11,495 nt of DNA from a bacterium. Its GTDB lineage: Bacteria > T1Sed10-126. Below the pieces are notes generated by a model. It did not search any database. It had not been told where the DNA came from and was given only the letters and a program-made list of their open reading frames with translations. A program made the translations under genes and the position numbers. Position 1 is the first letter of the stretch. The number at the start of each line of letters is the position of its first letter. Below, in pieces: positions 1 to 7,051 of the stretch. The DNA is taken from the NCBI GenBank assembly GCA_003554945.1, contig PWHN01000006.1, positions 1-11,495 of the forward strand, given 5' to 3'.

Positions 1-4
1 ATAG

Positions 5-40
5 CTGGCAATAGATCCTGGAGGATCTGATTATTGCCAG
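5..40. repeat. Interrupted hairpin at left edge
   Basis: The arms CTGGCAATA (5-13) and TATTGCCAG (32-40) are perfect inverted complements. Inside them GATCC (14-18) pairs with GGATC (23-27), leaving a TGGA loop and a TGAT bulge. No T-run follows, so it does not look like a standard intrinsic terminator. Its role is unknown; it may be an end structure of a mobile element or the tail of a gene lying outside the window. Confidence 0.5.
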
Positions 41-54
41 ATATACCTCGGACC

Positions 55-124
55 GAGCACTCAATAAAACATATGAAAGCAAATTTTGACATCTGTTACT
101 TCTTACGCTTTAAATTGAGTGCTC
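55..124. repeat. 70-bp segment bounded by 11-bp inverted repeats
   Basis: GAGCACTCAAT at 55-65 and ATTGAGTGCTC at 114-124 are perfect inverted complements separated by 48 AT-rich bases. Such an arrangement could be the terminal repeats of a miniature element, or nested ends beside the transposase-like remnant on the minus strand. No target-site duplication is evident. The inverted repeat is directly visible; the mobile-element reading is inference. Confidence 0.45.
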
Positions 125-264
125 AGAAGAATGAGTCTCAACACTTTTGAGTAGCCTGTCTTCAGCAAGGATTTCAACAGAACCTCTTGACCTAACATTG
201 TTAATTTTTTCTTGGCCTTCCAGTATAATACTTGTGCTGGCGTTTGATTCAAGTGTTTGTGTCC
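103..264 (-). pseudogene. Possible C-terminal remnant of a DDE transposase/integrase
   Basis: On the minus strand an open frame ends at a TAA (complement of 103-105). Its readable tail includes LNQTPAQVLYWKAKKK followed by a basic, leucine-rich end (LLKTGYSKVLRLILLSTQFKA). The TPAQVLY stretch recalls the TPxEVY-type tail after the catalytic core of rve-family transposases, but the match is short and was judged by eye. No start codon or catalytic residues are present, and upstream the frame runs straight into the REP-like hairpin at 275-296, so any original gene has been cut there. It could equally be chance open frame. Confidence 0.28.
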
Positions 265-274
265 GCTGCCCGAA

Positions 275-296
275 GTCACGGCGGGCTTGACCCGCC
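275..296. repeat. REP-like half element
   Basis: GTCACG followed by the perfect hairpin GGCGGG (280-285), loop CTTGA, CCCGCC (291-296). It has the same GTCA...GGGCTTGACCC organisation as the left half of the paired elements at 3780-3877, 8383-8476 and 10414-10508, but lacks their AATCCA end and partner hairpin. It abuts the heptameric array that starts at 299. Confidence 0.6.
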
Positions 297-298
297 GG

Positions 299-420
299 TT
301 TTCAGTTATCAGTTACCAGTTTATAGTTACCAGTTACCAGTTTTCAGTTTAAAAAGTTAATCCGCAGCGAGGTTTATTGGTTTGAATTTAGGTTTCAACC
401 TGAAACTAAAAACTAAAAAC
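299..420. repeat. Heptameric repeat element, copy 1 (inverted relative to copy 2)
   Basis: Bases 299-350 are a 7-bp tandem array; read on the minus strand the units are AACTGAA, AACTGGT, AACTGGT, AACTATA, AACTGGT, AACTGAT, AACTGAA. Bases 351-420 form a non-tandem flank which, reverse-complemented, matches the flank of the copy at 6887-7034 over about 70 bases, including shared blocks such as GTTGAAACCTAA, CAATAAACCTCG and TTAACTTTTTAAACTG. Together this is one dispersed element present twice in opposite orientation. Degenerate heptameric tandem repeats are known from several bacterial groups, notably cyanobacteria; that says nothing about the host here. Confidence 0.8.
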
Positions 421-497
421 GAACTTTAAGATTTTACGGTTCAAGAAGTTAACCCACAATCTGTGTCCGGGATGATGTAGGAAAGGAAGTTACTATT

Positions 498-1301
498 ATG
501 GGACGAGATTACAAAAATATTGTTGAGCCTTCCGACGAATTAAATGCTCTCGTAAAAGGAGTGGCTCATGAAATTAACAATCCGCTCGTCGCTATTCGCG
601 GCAATGTCCGCAATATTGAACTCTTTTTGGAAAAAATGAAGCCGCTACTGGAGGATTATGCCGCTGAAAAACCTGATCTGAAGGTGGGGCAGTTTGAACT
701 GGGGGAGGCCCTGATCAGGCTTGACCGCTGTATGCAGGGAATCAAGACCTCCCTGGCGCGCGTCGAGGGAATGGTGGATGACTTCGATAGTTTTGCCGGT
801 ATTGGCAACATTAAAACCACTGTTCTTGATTTGGCTGAAGTGGTAACTGAAGCCTATAATATGAACGAGAGTCTTGTGGACAGCTTTGGTTCCCTGGAAC
901 TTATTATTGAGGCAGAGGAACCAATACATATAGAGGGCAATAAACTTCAACTTGAACAGGCGATCAACAACCTCATAAAGAACGCTTATCAGGCGATTGA
1001 GGATAAAAGCAACCAGGACGAATCTTTTATCGGTCGTGTGGTTGTTACCGTGGAAGACGTTATCCGTGACGGTCAAGAGTGGGTAAAAGTTATCGTTTTT
1101 GACAACGGTCCCGGGGTGCCGGAGGAGTTACGGGAAAAAATATTTATGCCATTCATCTCTACTAAACCACAGGGTCGAGGCCGGGGGATTGGCTTGCCCC
1201 ACGTCCGGGGTATTGCAATTGAACATGGAGGCCGGCTCTATCTGGTTGATGATTCTGATGAAGGAGCTACTTTTATTCTGGAATTACCCCGGGCAAGTTA
1301 A
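498..1301 (+). CDS. Sensorless cytosolic histidine kinase (HisKA-HATPase)
   Basis: A 267-residue protein consisting only of a kinase core. The H-box GVAHEINNPL puts the phosphoacceptor at H24, only 20 residues from the start, so there is no room for a sensor domain; no membrane segment or signal peptide is seen. The ATPase part carries the N-box (N158 and N162 in NNLIKNAYQAI), the G1 box FDNGPGVP (D202) and a lid/G2 region. The last reads GRGRGIGL at 226-233 where most family members have GxGTGLGL, so Arg replaces the usual Thr. The ATG at 498 is preceded by AGGAAAGGA about 10 bases upstream, and an in-frame stop at 450 rules out a much longer product. It probably receives its signal through a partner, autophosphorylates with ATP and passes phosphate to an Asp in a receiver, plausibly one of the five encoded downstream. 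The kinase assignment is firm; the partner is unknown. Confidence 0.93.
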   Translation: MGRDYKNIVEPSDELNALVKGVAHEINNPLVAIRGNVRNIELFLEKMKPLLEDYAAEKPDLKVGQFELGEALIRLDRCMQGIKTSLARVEGMVDDFDSFAGIGNIKTTVLDLAEVVTEAYNMNESLVDSFGSLELIIEAEEPIHIEGNKLQLEQAINNLIKNAYQAIEDKSNQDESFIGRVVVTVEDVIRDGQEWVKVIVFDNGPGVPEELREKIFMPFISTKPQGRGRGIGLPHVRGIAIEHGGRLYLVDDSDEGATFILELPRAS

Positions 1302-1433
1302 ATAAGTACATCCCTGGTATGAGCGCTTCTGGGGTCGGTTAATTCGTCGCTTTTGTGAACCAAATGGTCTACTTAAATCTTTTCTGAAAAGCTTTCCCCG
1401 GTTCTTTCATTCCAGGGAAAGGGTTAAACATCT
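1302..1433. other. Spacer without a recognisable gene
   Basis: The only structure noted is the inverted repeat CTTTCCC (1392-1398) and GGGAAAG (1415-1421) with a 16-base loop and no T-run. A roughly 50-codon open frame runs from a stop at 1303 to 1470 but ends by reading through the GC-rich palindrome, lacks a start with a Shine-Dalgarno sequence and is not called. Confidence 0.5.
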
Positions 1434-1550
1434 CCTCCCCCTTGAGGGGGGAGGATTAAGGTGGGGGTGAAGAGGCCTCGTAGAGGCCGAACAACGGTTG
1501 TGACGTTTTATCCACCTCACCCTGGCCCTCTCCCTCCAGGGGAGAGGAGA
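1434..1550. repeat. Composite of GC-rich palindromes in inverted orientation
   Basis: Three hairpins lie in sequence: CCTCCCCC with GGGGGAGG (1434-1454), GGCCTC/GAGGCC with loop GTA (1474-1488), and CTCTCCC with GGGAGAG (1528-1546). The two outer ones belong to one family in opposite orientation: the first continues as GATTAAGGTGGGGGTGA, the last is preceded by its approximate complement TCCACCTCACCCTGGCC. The reverse complement of 1528-1558 also resembles 8228-8260, including the stretch AAAAAGTCTCC. No gene lies here. The hairpins may attenuate or insulate transcription between the first two kinase genes, but no T-run marks a terminator. Confidence 0.7.
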
Positions 1551-1567
1551 CTTTTTGGAGCAGCACT

Positions 1568-1594
1568 AACTAAGATGAAACTAAGATGAAGGAG
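1568..1594 (+). promoter_or_regulatory. 11-bp tandem duplication and RBS for the TTG-started kinase gene
   Basis: AACTAAGATGA occurs twice head to tail (1568-1578, 1579-1589) and is followed at once by the Shine-Dalgarno AAGGAG (1589-1594), 10 bases before the TTG at 1605. This ribosome binding site decides the start: the first in-frame ATG (1641) has no comparable sequence before it. Confidence 0.65.
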
Positions 1595-1604
1595 TAGAAC
1601 TTTA

Positions 1605-3683
1605 TTGGCTAAGAGAACCAGTTTGTGTTTGGACGCACTTATGTCTAACACCCAGAATGATGGGGATTTTATTGAGCAGCTAATCAATGCTATGCCACTT
1701 CCCGTATATTTTAAGGACACTGACTTGAAATACCGGGGCTGTAATGAAGCGTTTGAGAAGATAACTGGCTATAAAAAAAATGAATTAATTGGCAAACAGG
1801 ATCGTAAAATCTTCAAATTCGAAATGGCACGTGAACTTGAACACCGGGATAAAAAACTTCTTGAATATCCCGGTGAACAAGTATTTGAATACCGCCTCGA
1901 ACCTCGCTGTGGATTTGACCGCGAAGTTATTTTCCATAAAACTTTAATTGAAGATCGACAGGGTAATCCGACAGGAATAGTTGGCGTGTTAAAAGATGTC
2001 ACCGAGCAAAAGCAGGCCCGTCAACGGCTGGAAGAGATAAATCGCTGTTTTCTTAATTTTACCCCTGATCCGCAGGAAAATATAGAAAGCCTGGTTCGAG
2101 TCGCCGGTGAATTACTCAATGCCTCAGCCTCTCTCTATGTTAAACAAGTTGATGAAGACGTCAGAATGGATGCTACCTGGAATTTGCCTGAACAGCTTGG
2201 GTTTAACTGTCCCCAGCTCATAAAAATTAGCAAACGGCTTCTTTCTCAAAGTGAAACTCAAAAGGTAAAAATTAATTTTTTGGAAGATAACCACTGTCCG
2301 GCCTGCGGCTCTGACTGTTCCGGCTTTGTTACCTCTGTCTCGCAATTGATTAAAACTGACCATTTTGCCGGCGTTCTATTTGTTCTTCATAATCGCACTT
2401 TTGAACTATCTCCCGCCGAGCGTAAATTGTTAGGTGTAATTGCCTCGGCAATCGCGGTTGAGGAGAACCGTCGCCAGTCGGAAGAAGAGCTAAGGCGTGT
2501 GGAGAGTTTACGCCGCGCCCTGGAAGAGAGTGAGAAACGATTCCGGCAGATGACCGAACGGGTTGACGGAGTATTTTTACTTTTTAGAGGTGTTTTTGAA
2601 GAAATCCTTTACGCTAATTCTAAATATGCTGAGGTCTTCGACCGTTCTTCTGAAAAGCTTCGTGATGATCCTGAAGATTTTCTGAATCGAATTTCACCCG
2701 ACCACCGCGGCGGGCTCGAAAGATCAATCAAAATTACCAGACAGGGTGTCCCGGCATCTATTGTTGTTGAAACTACTGATAACCCGGAAAAGAAGTGGTT
2801 GGATTTTCGGTTTTCTCCCGTAGTTGGCGAAGATGGAGACATAAGTAGTGTTGTTGTCCTCGTGCAGGACGTTACTGATCGAGAAGAAGCCCGTCGTCAG
2901 CTTGCCGCGGCCCACGAGGAGTTGAAGGAAAAAACGGGTCAGATCGTTCAAAACGAAAAGATGACAGCCCTGGGCGAGTTGACGGCCAGTGTTGCTCACG
3001 AGCTTAACCAACCGCTTAACGTTATAAAAATAATTGCTCAGTCGCTTTTGCGAAATATTGGTCAAATTAACGCTGACGAAGAATTAAAAGAAGACCTTCA
3101 GGATATTGTCGGCCAGGTCAATAAAATGGCTGAAATTATCGATCACATGCGTGTTTTCAGCCGCAAGTCAGCCGGCGAAAAAAAAGATAACGTTGATTTA
3201 AATGAGCTTTTTGAAGGTGTGTTTAAGTTTGTTGGTCAGCAGCTTGAAAATCATCGTATCGAGGTGAAAAAAGATCTTGCCGGGGATCTGGCTAATGTTG
3301 CCGGCGATCCGATTCGAATCGAACAGATTTTTATGAATTTGATAACTAATGCACGCAACGTGCTCGACGACGTTGATCAGCAGGAAAAAACAATAATTGT
3401 TCGCACTTATAACCTCGAACAAAATAAGTCGCCATTGCATGTTAACTCCGTTGTTGCCGAGGTGGAGGACAACGGCCCTGGCGTACCCGAGGATATTCGT
3501 GATAAAATTTTTGAACCCTTCTTTACGACCCGGGAGCCAGGCAAGGGCACCGGTCTTGGCCTCTCTGTTGCCTCGGAGGTTATCGAAGAGCACGACGGAA
3601 AAATGGAACTTGAAACTGAAAAGGGGGAATACTCGCTTTTTCGCGTAATTCTCCCCGCACAATCACGCGATGCTGTTGATTGA
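1605..3683 (+). CDS. Cytosolic sensor histidine kinase, PAS-GAF-PAS-HisKA-HATPase
   Basis: A 692-residue kinase with no membrane segment. Domains in order: PAS (about 17-133, ending in DVTEQKQ), GAF (about 145-286, beginning INRCFLNFTPDPQENIESL), a short coil, PAS (about 312-425, ending in QDVTDREEARRQL), HisKA with H465 in the H-box [12 protein letters not shown], and HATPase_c (N578/N582 in the N-box, D622 in EDNGPGVP, GKGTGLGL from about 646). All catalytic motifs are intact. The GAF domain contains HCPACGSDC, with C231, C234 and C238 next to H230, a spacing that could bind metal or respond to redox; this is inference. The TTG start at 1605 is chosen for its AAGGAG; ATG 1641 would remove 12 residues before the first PAS. 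Genes lie on both sides in the same direction, with gaps of 303 and 323 bp that hold repeats. It lacks its own receiver, so phosphate probably goes to a separate REC protein such as those starting at 4007, 5242 or 7052. Confidence 0.93.
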   Translation: MAKRTSLCLDALMSNTQNDGDFIEQLINAMPLPVYFKDTDLKYRGCNEAFEKITGYKKNELIGKQDRKIFKFEMARELEHRDKKLLEYPGEQVFEYRLEPRCGFDREVIFHKTLIEDRQGNPTGIVGVLKDVTEQKQARQRLEEINRCFLNFTPDPQENIESLVRVAGELLNASASLYVKQVDEDVRMDATWNLPEQLGFNCPQLIKISKRLLSQSETQKVKINFLEDNHCPACGSDCSGFVTSVSQLIKTDHFAGVLFVLHNRTFELSPAERKLLGVIASAIAVEENRRQSEEELRRVESLRRALEESEKRFRQMTERVDGVFLLFRGVFEEILYANSKYAEVFDRSSEKLRDDPEDFLNRISPDHRGGLERSIKITRQGVPASIVVETTDNPEKKWLDFRFSPVVGEDGDISSVVVLVQDVTDREEARRQLAAAHEELKEKTGQIVQNEKMTALGELTASVAHELNQPLNVIKIIAQSLLRNIGQINADEELKEDLQDIVGQVNKMAEIIDHMRVFSRKSAGEKKDNVDLNELFEGVFKFVGQQLENHRIEVKKDLAGDLANVAGDPIRIEQIFMNLITNARNVLDDVDQQEKTIIVRTYNLEQNKSPLHVNSVVAEVEDNGPGVPEDIRDKIFEPFFTTREPGKGTGLGLSVASEVIEEHDGKMELETEKGEYSLFRVILPAQSRDAVD

Positions 3684-3779
3684 TATCCTTTTTTTATATA
3701 TTGGACACGGAGTAAATCTGTGCCCTGATGTATTAATGGATTCTGTGTCGATTGCTCGAAATCGACAACGGCATCGGTC
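3684..3779. other. Short spacer before the REP pair
   Basis: No gene is seen. The only structure noted is TCGATT (3748-3753) with AATCGA (3760-3765), a short inverted repeat. The open frame from 3670 to 3876 overlaps the kinase stop and then translates the repeat, so it is not called. Confidence 0.4.
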
Positions 3780-3877
3780 GTCATTGTCCGGCTTGACCGG
3801 CCAATCCAGTGGCTTTGGCGTTGACCTTAGATCTATTAAATTCAAAGTCGCTGGATTCCCGTTTGCACGGGAATGAC
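3780..3877. repeat. Paired REP-like palindromes (BIME-like), copy 1
   Basis: A 98-bp element with GTCATT at one end and its complement AATGAC at the other. The left palindrome is CCGG-CTTGA-CCGG, ending in AATCCA; the right opens with TGGATT and holds CCCGT-TTGCA-CGGG. The two face each other across a spacer containing TCTATTAAATTCAA. The copies at 8383-8476 and 10414-10508 share this plan and the spacer (TCTAAAATTCAA), but this one has diverged clearly more. Such elements are usually mobilised by REP-associated transposases; none is in the window. Confidence 0.75.
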
Positions 3878-4006
3878 ATTCAAGACCTCACGGTCGTCGT
3901 TATCGGAATATCATTTGTTCCCAGAATGAGATAATATGATGCCGCCTTCATCTTTGACACATCTGTAACCATAACTCTGGGAGAGCATATCAAACTAAAT
4001 TTCACG
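3878..4006. other. Leader of the REC-REC gene pair; no convincing promoter
   Basis: TAATAT (3932-3937) and TTGACA (3954-3959) each resemble one half of a sigma-70 promoter, but neither has a suitable partner at normal spacing. GGAGAG (3980-3985) is purine-rich but sits 21 bases from the GTG at 4007, so it is a poor ribosome binding site. Confidence 0.3.
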
Positions 4007-5245
4007 GTGATTAAATTGACAAACACAGACAAGCTATCCGTTCTGATAGTAGAAGATGAAGCGTTAGCGCGCCAACAACTGGCCAAGTTTGTCCGTCGAC
4101 AGGGCTATGTAGTAATCGAGGCCTGCAACGGGAAAGAGGGCTGGGAAAAGTTTCAAGAAGAGGCACCTTCAGTTGTTATCAGCGACATCAAGATGCCTGA
4201 ATTGGACGGGATGCAACTCCTTAAAAAAATTCACGACACCGACCCGGAAGTACAATTTGTAGTTGTTACTGCCTACGGCACCACCGATACGGTTATCAAA
4301 GCAATTCGAGAGGGAGCGATTGATTTTATTAAAAAACCAATTGACCTGGATCAACTTTCTCTCGCCCTCGGTCGGGCAGAAAATAAACTTCAGCAGCAGT
4401 CGGAGTTTACCTCATATCCAACTATTCTACTGGCCGAAGACGAAGAAACTACTCGCAGCCAGTTGGCTTCTGTGCTCGAGGAGGAACCCTGGGAAGTTTT
4501 AACTGCTAAAGATGGTATCGAAGCACTCTCCATATTTCGCGATCAAAAAGTTGATATTGTTCTGCTTGACATTAGAATGCCGGAACAATCGGGTCTTGAA
4601 TCTCTGCGAGAAATGACTGCGATCACTGATGATTTTGAAGCTGTCATATTAACCGGCTACGGCGACGAGGACAACGCCACTGAAGCGCTGCGTATGGGAG
4701 CCAATAATTTCTTGCGCAAGCCTATTGATCTGGACCAGCTCATTGTTGCCATCAAAAAAGCGCTGGAACAGCTCAACACTGAGCGAGCTCTCCGTTACCG
4801 CACCCGCGAATTAGAGCTTACCAGGGAAATTATCGCACGTATCACTCGTGAAAAGGAAGTTATTATTGATGCTCGCGATCAGACTCAGCCCGCGGCCCGT
4901 CAGTTTGCACAGCGGCTTATTGACACCGTTCCCGGTGGAGTAGTAGTAGTTGATAAGGATTTAAACCTTGTCTATATCAATAATAACCTCAAGGAAGTGG
5001 CAGAAAAGCTGCCGGAACGGTTGAATGAAGAATTTATAAGTAGCTGGCAAAAGCTTGGCGTCAAGGGACTTGATTACGATGCTTTTTTAGAAACCGTCCG
5101 CGAACACTTCAAGACTGCGCCCGGCGAAGTTCAGTCTGTAAAAGCGGGAGAATACGCACACATTTATCTCATAACAGTTAAGGTTTTGACTGAACAGGGC
5201 GAGAGTAAACACGTTATCATAACCCTGCGTGGTGAAAGAAAATGA
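4007..5245 (+). CDS. Double-receiver protein with PAS-like C-terminus, REC-REC-PAS
   Basis: A 412-residue cytosolic protein. REC1 (about 10-128) has the acidic pair E16-D17, phosphoacceptor D60 in ISDIKMPELDG, T88 and K110 in KKP. REC2 (about 138-257) has E144-D145, D188 in LLDIRMPEQSG, T216 and K238 in RKP, so both look competent for phosphorylation. A helical linker (about 258-295) leads to a PAS-like region (about 298-405; DTVPGGVVVVDKDLNLVYIN). There is no kinase, DNA-binding or enzymatic output domain, so it may be a phosphate sink, a scaffold or a regulator of its neighbour. Its first 280 or so residues resemble the next protein, including the linker (GRAENKLQQQ versus [10 protein letters not shown]). 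The GTG at 4007 is used, with only a weak RBS; TTG 4016 would remove three residues. Its stop overlaps the next start (ATGA), so the two are translationally coupled. Confidence 0.9.
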   Translation: MIKLTNTDKLSVLIVEDEALARQQLAKFVRRQGYVVIEACNGKEGWEKFQEEAPSVVISDIKMPELDGMQLLKKIHDTDPEVQFVVVTAYGTTDTVIKAIREGAIDFIKKPIDLDQLSLALGRAENKLQQQSEFTSYPTILLAEDEETTRSQLASVLEEEPWEVLTAKDGIEALSIFRDQKVDIVLLDIRMPEQSGLESLREMTAITDDFEAVILTGYGDEDNATEALRMGANNFLRKPIDLDQLIVAIKKALEQLNTERALRYRTRELELTREIIARITREKEVIIDARDQTQPAARQFAQRLIDTVPGGVVVVDKDLNLVYINNNLKEVAEKLPERLNEEFISSWQKLGVKGLDYDAFLETVREHFKTAPGEVQSVKAGEYAHIYLITVKVLTEQGESKHVIITLRGERK

Positions 5246-6864
5246 GTGCCCCACAAAAATCTGTATTAATTGTTGACGATGACCAGGTTATCCGTGAACA
5301 ATTAGGGGAAAAACTGCGTCGAAACTATTTTGAAATCTACCTGGCTTCCAACGGCGAGGAGGCGCTTGAGCTTTTTGAAAAGTCTCATATTGATATTATT
5401 TTACTTGACATAAAATTACCGGACATGGATGGGCTTGAAGTTCTGCGCCAGGTGAAAGAAAACAATCCTAACTGCCAGGTTGTGGTGATGACCGGTTACG
5501 GAAGCCAGGACCTTGCCATACAATCTCTGCGCAGCGGGGCTATTGATTATATTGAAAAACCGCTTGATATGGAGCAGTTCAAGGCCTCAATTGGACGCGC
5601 CGAAGAAAAAATATCGCAGCAGGAAGAACTATCTTTCCGAGAAACTATCCTGATCGTGGACGATGAACCAGACGTTGTTAAACAGCTTAAGCGAGTGCTG
5701 GAGCGTGAAGGATATGAGGTCTTTGGGGCTACCAGCGGTTCAGAAGGGATTTCACTGGCCGAAAAGAATAAAGTCGAAGTGGTCGTGGTTGACTACCGGC
5801 TTGGTGATATGACTGGTCTGGAGGTCTTCAAACGGATTCGCGAGTTCTACGACGATATTGAAGGTATTGTCATTACCGGCCATGGAAAACAGGGGATCGC
5901 CGTTAAAGCTCTGCGAGTCGGTGCTCTTGATTATTTAACCAAGCCTTTGAATCTCGAAGAATTATTGTTTTCGGTTGAAAATGCTATTGAACGTATCAAC
6001 CTCAAGCGAAATCGTCTTTACCGCCAGCGGGAACTGGTAATTACTTCAGAAATCAAAGAAAAGATGAATCGTGAACTGGAACAGAAGGTCGAGGAGAGAA
6101 CAAAAGAACTTAAAAAAACGGAAGCTGAGCTTTTTCAGACCTCAAAGCTGGCTACCCTGGGTGAGATGTCGGCTGGATTGGCTCATGAGCTAAACCAGCC
6201 GCTCGGAGGTATTGAACTTGCCGCCGAACATTTGCGCAAGTTGAAAGAAAGAGACAGGCTCGACGAGGAGGCCCTGGAGTCCGCTCTGCAGGATATTGAA
6301 GCTTCAGTTGACAGGATGTCCAGCGTTTTAAAGCACGTGCGTACCTTTGCTCGCCAGGATACGTTGGAGTTTCTGGAGGTGGAGATAAACGAGACGATTG
6401 AAAATGCTCTGGAGCTTCTGGGCCAGCAGTTGCGTCTGCATGAGATTGAGCTGGTTAGAAATTTTAACGATAATTTGCCCAAAATAGAGGGGGCTCCGTA
6501 TCAACTTGAACAGGTCTGGATCAATATGATCTCCAATGCCCGTGATGCGCTCGATGAAGCGGAAAGAGAAAAAAATCTGAAAAAACGACTTGAAATCGAG
6601 ACCGACCTATTAGCTGAAAATAAAGGGGTTGTGGTTCGCTTCAAGGATAACGGCATTGGAATCCCGGAGCCGGCTCTTGAGAAAATTTTTGAGCCTTTCT
6701 TTACCACAAAAGAAGTAGGCGAGGCGACCGGGCTCGGCCTGGCTATTAGCTACGGAATAATTGAGGAACACGAGGGGGATATTGAGATTGAGAGCACCCC
6801 GGGGGATGGAACTACAGTTTCGGTGCTGCTTCCCCTTGAACAAGAAGATAAGAGTAAAATATGA
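5242..6864 (+). CDS. Hybrid kinase with two N-terminal receivers, REC-REC-HisKA-HATPase
   Basis: A 540-residue cytosolic protein. REC1 (about 6-124) shows D12/D13, D56 in [12 protein letters not shown]84 and K106; REC2 (about 134-252) shows D140/D141, D184 in [12 protein letters not shown]212 and K234. A coiled signalling helix (about 255-298, with [10 protein letters not shown]) joins them to HisKA, whose H-box [12 protein letters not shown] gives H315. HATPase_c follows: N428/N432, D469 in KDNGIGIP, and GEATGLGL at 493-500. All catalytic residues are present. Receivers placed before the kinase suggest that phosphorylation elsewhere switches this kinase, the reverse of the commoner C-terminal receiver hybrid. 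The ATG lies inside the previous gene's stop (4-base overlap), implying co-translation and probably interaction. Its kinase core resembles that of the 1605-3683 product (shared HELNQPL, DNGxGxP and PFFTT), suggesting gene duplication. The final phosphate acceptor cannot be told from sequence. Confidence 0.94.
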   Translation: MSAPQKSVLIVDDDQVIREQLGEKLRRNYFEIYLASNGEEALELFEKSHIDIILLDIKLPDMDGLEVLRQVKENNPNCQVVVMTGYGSQDLAIQSLRSGAIDYIEKPLDMEQFKASIGRAEEKISQQEELSFRETILIVDDEPDVVKQLKRVLEREGYEVFGATSGSEGISLAEKNKVEVVVVDYRLGDMTGLEVFKRIREFYDDIEGIVITGHGKQGIAVKALRVGALDYLTKPLNLEELLFSVENAIERINLKRNRLYRQRELVITSEIKEKMNRELEQKVEERTKELKKTEAELFQTSKLATLGEMSAGLAHELNQPLGGIELAAEHLRKLKERDRLDEEALESALQDIEASVDRMSSVLKHVRTFARQDTLEFLEVEINETIENALELLGQQLRLHEIELVRNFNDNLPKIEGAPYQLEQVWINMISNARDALDEAEREKNLKKRLEIETDLLAENKGVVVRFKDNGIGIPEPALEKIFEPFFTTKEVGEATGLGLAISYGIIEEHEGDIEIESTPGDGTTVSVLLPLEQEDKSKI

Positions 6865-6886
6865 AACCGTAGTTGCGAGAAAGGTC

Positions 6887-7034
6887 GTTTTTAGTTTCCA
6901 GTTGAAACCTAACTTCAAAGCAATAAACCTCGTTACGGGTTAACTTTTTAAACTGGAAACTGGCAACTATAAACTGGAAACTGGCAACTGATAACTATAA
7001 ACTGGCAACTATAAACTGGTAACTGGTAACTAAC
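6887..7034. repeat. Heptameric repeat element, copy 2
   Basis: Bases 6951-7034 are twelve uninterrupted 7-bp units with consensus AACTNNN; the last three positions alternate mainly among GGA, GGC, GGT, ATA and GAT. Bases 6887-6950 are the flank that matches the reverse complement of 351-420. The array has five more units than copy 1 at 299-350, so unit number has changed since they separated. It fills nearly the whole gap between two kinase genes and stops 3 bases before the Shine-Dalgarno of the next one. Confidence 0.85.
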
Positions 7035-7037
7035 TTC

Positions 7038-7043
7038 AGGAGG
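7038..7043 (+). promoter_or_regulatory. Strong RBS fixing a TTG start
   Basis: AGGAGG lies 8 bases before the TTG at 7052. An in-frame TAA at 7031-7033 closes the frame upstream and no ATG lies between, so this site establishes TTG as the start codon. Confidence 0.8.
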
Positions 7044-7051
7044 TTGACCAA

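Noticed and set aside
201-229. Perfect TATAAT (224-229) as a promoter for the first kinase
   Set aside because: The hexamer 17 bases upstream (TTAATT) is a poor -35 and the leader would exceed 250 bases through repeat DNA; a chance match is likely.
299-350. Heptameric array as a CRISPR-like array
   Set aside because: Units are 7 bp with no spacers of constant length and no cas genes nearby; it is a simple degenerate tandem repeat.
645-1076. Minus strand 143-codon open frame opposite the first kinase
   Set aside because: It is antisense to a gene with complete kinase motifs and shows no recognisable domain.
1303-1470. Open frame after the first kinase with an apparently protein-like start (YERFWGRLIRRF)
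   Set aside because: It has no start codon with a ribosome binding site and ends by reading through the GC-rich palindrome.
1434-1546. GC-rich hairpins as intrinsic terminators
   Set aside because: None is followed by a run of T, and the same stems recur at several places in both orientations, which fits a dispersed repeat better.
3670-3876. 68-codon + strand open frame between the kinase and the REC-REC gene
   Set aside because: It overlaps the end of the kinase gene and its second half is a translation of the REP pair; no Shine-Dalgarno precedes it.
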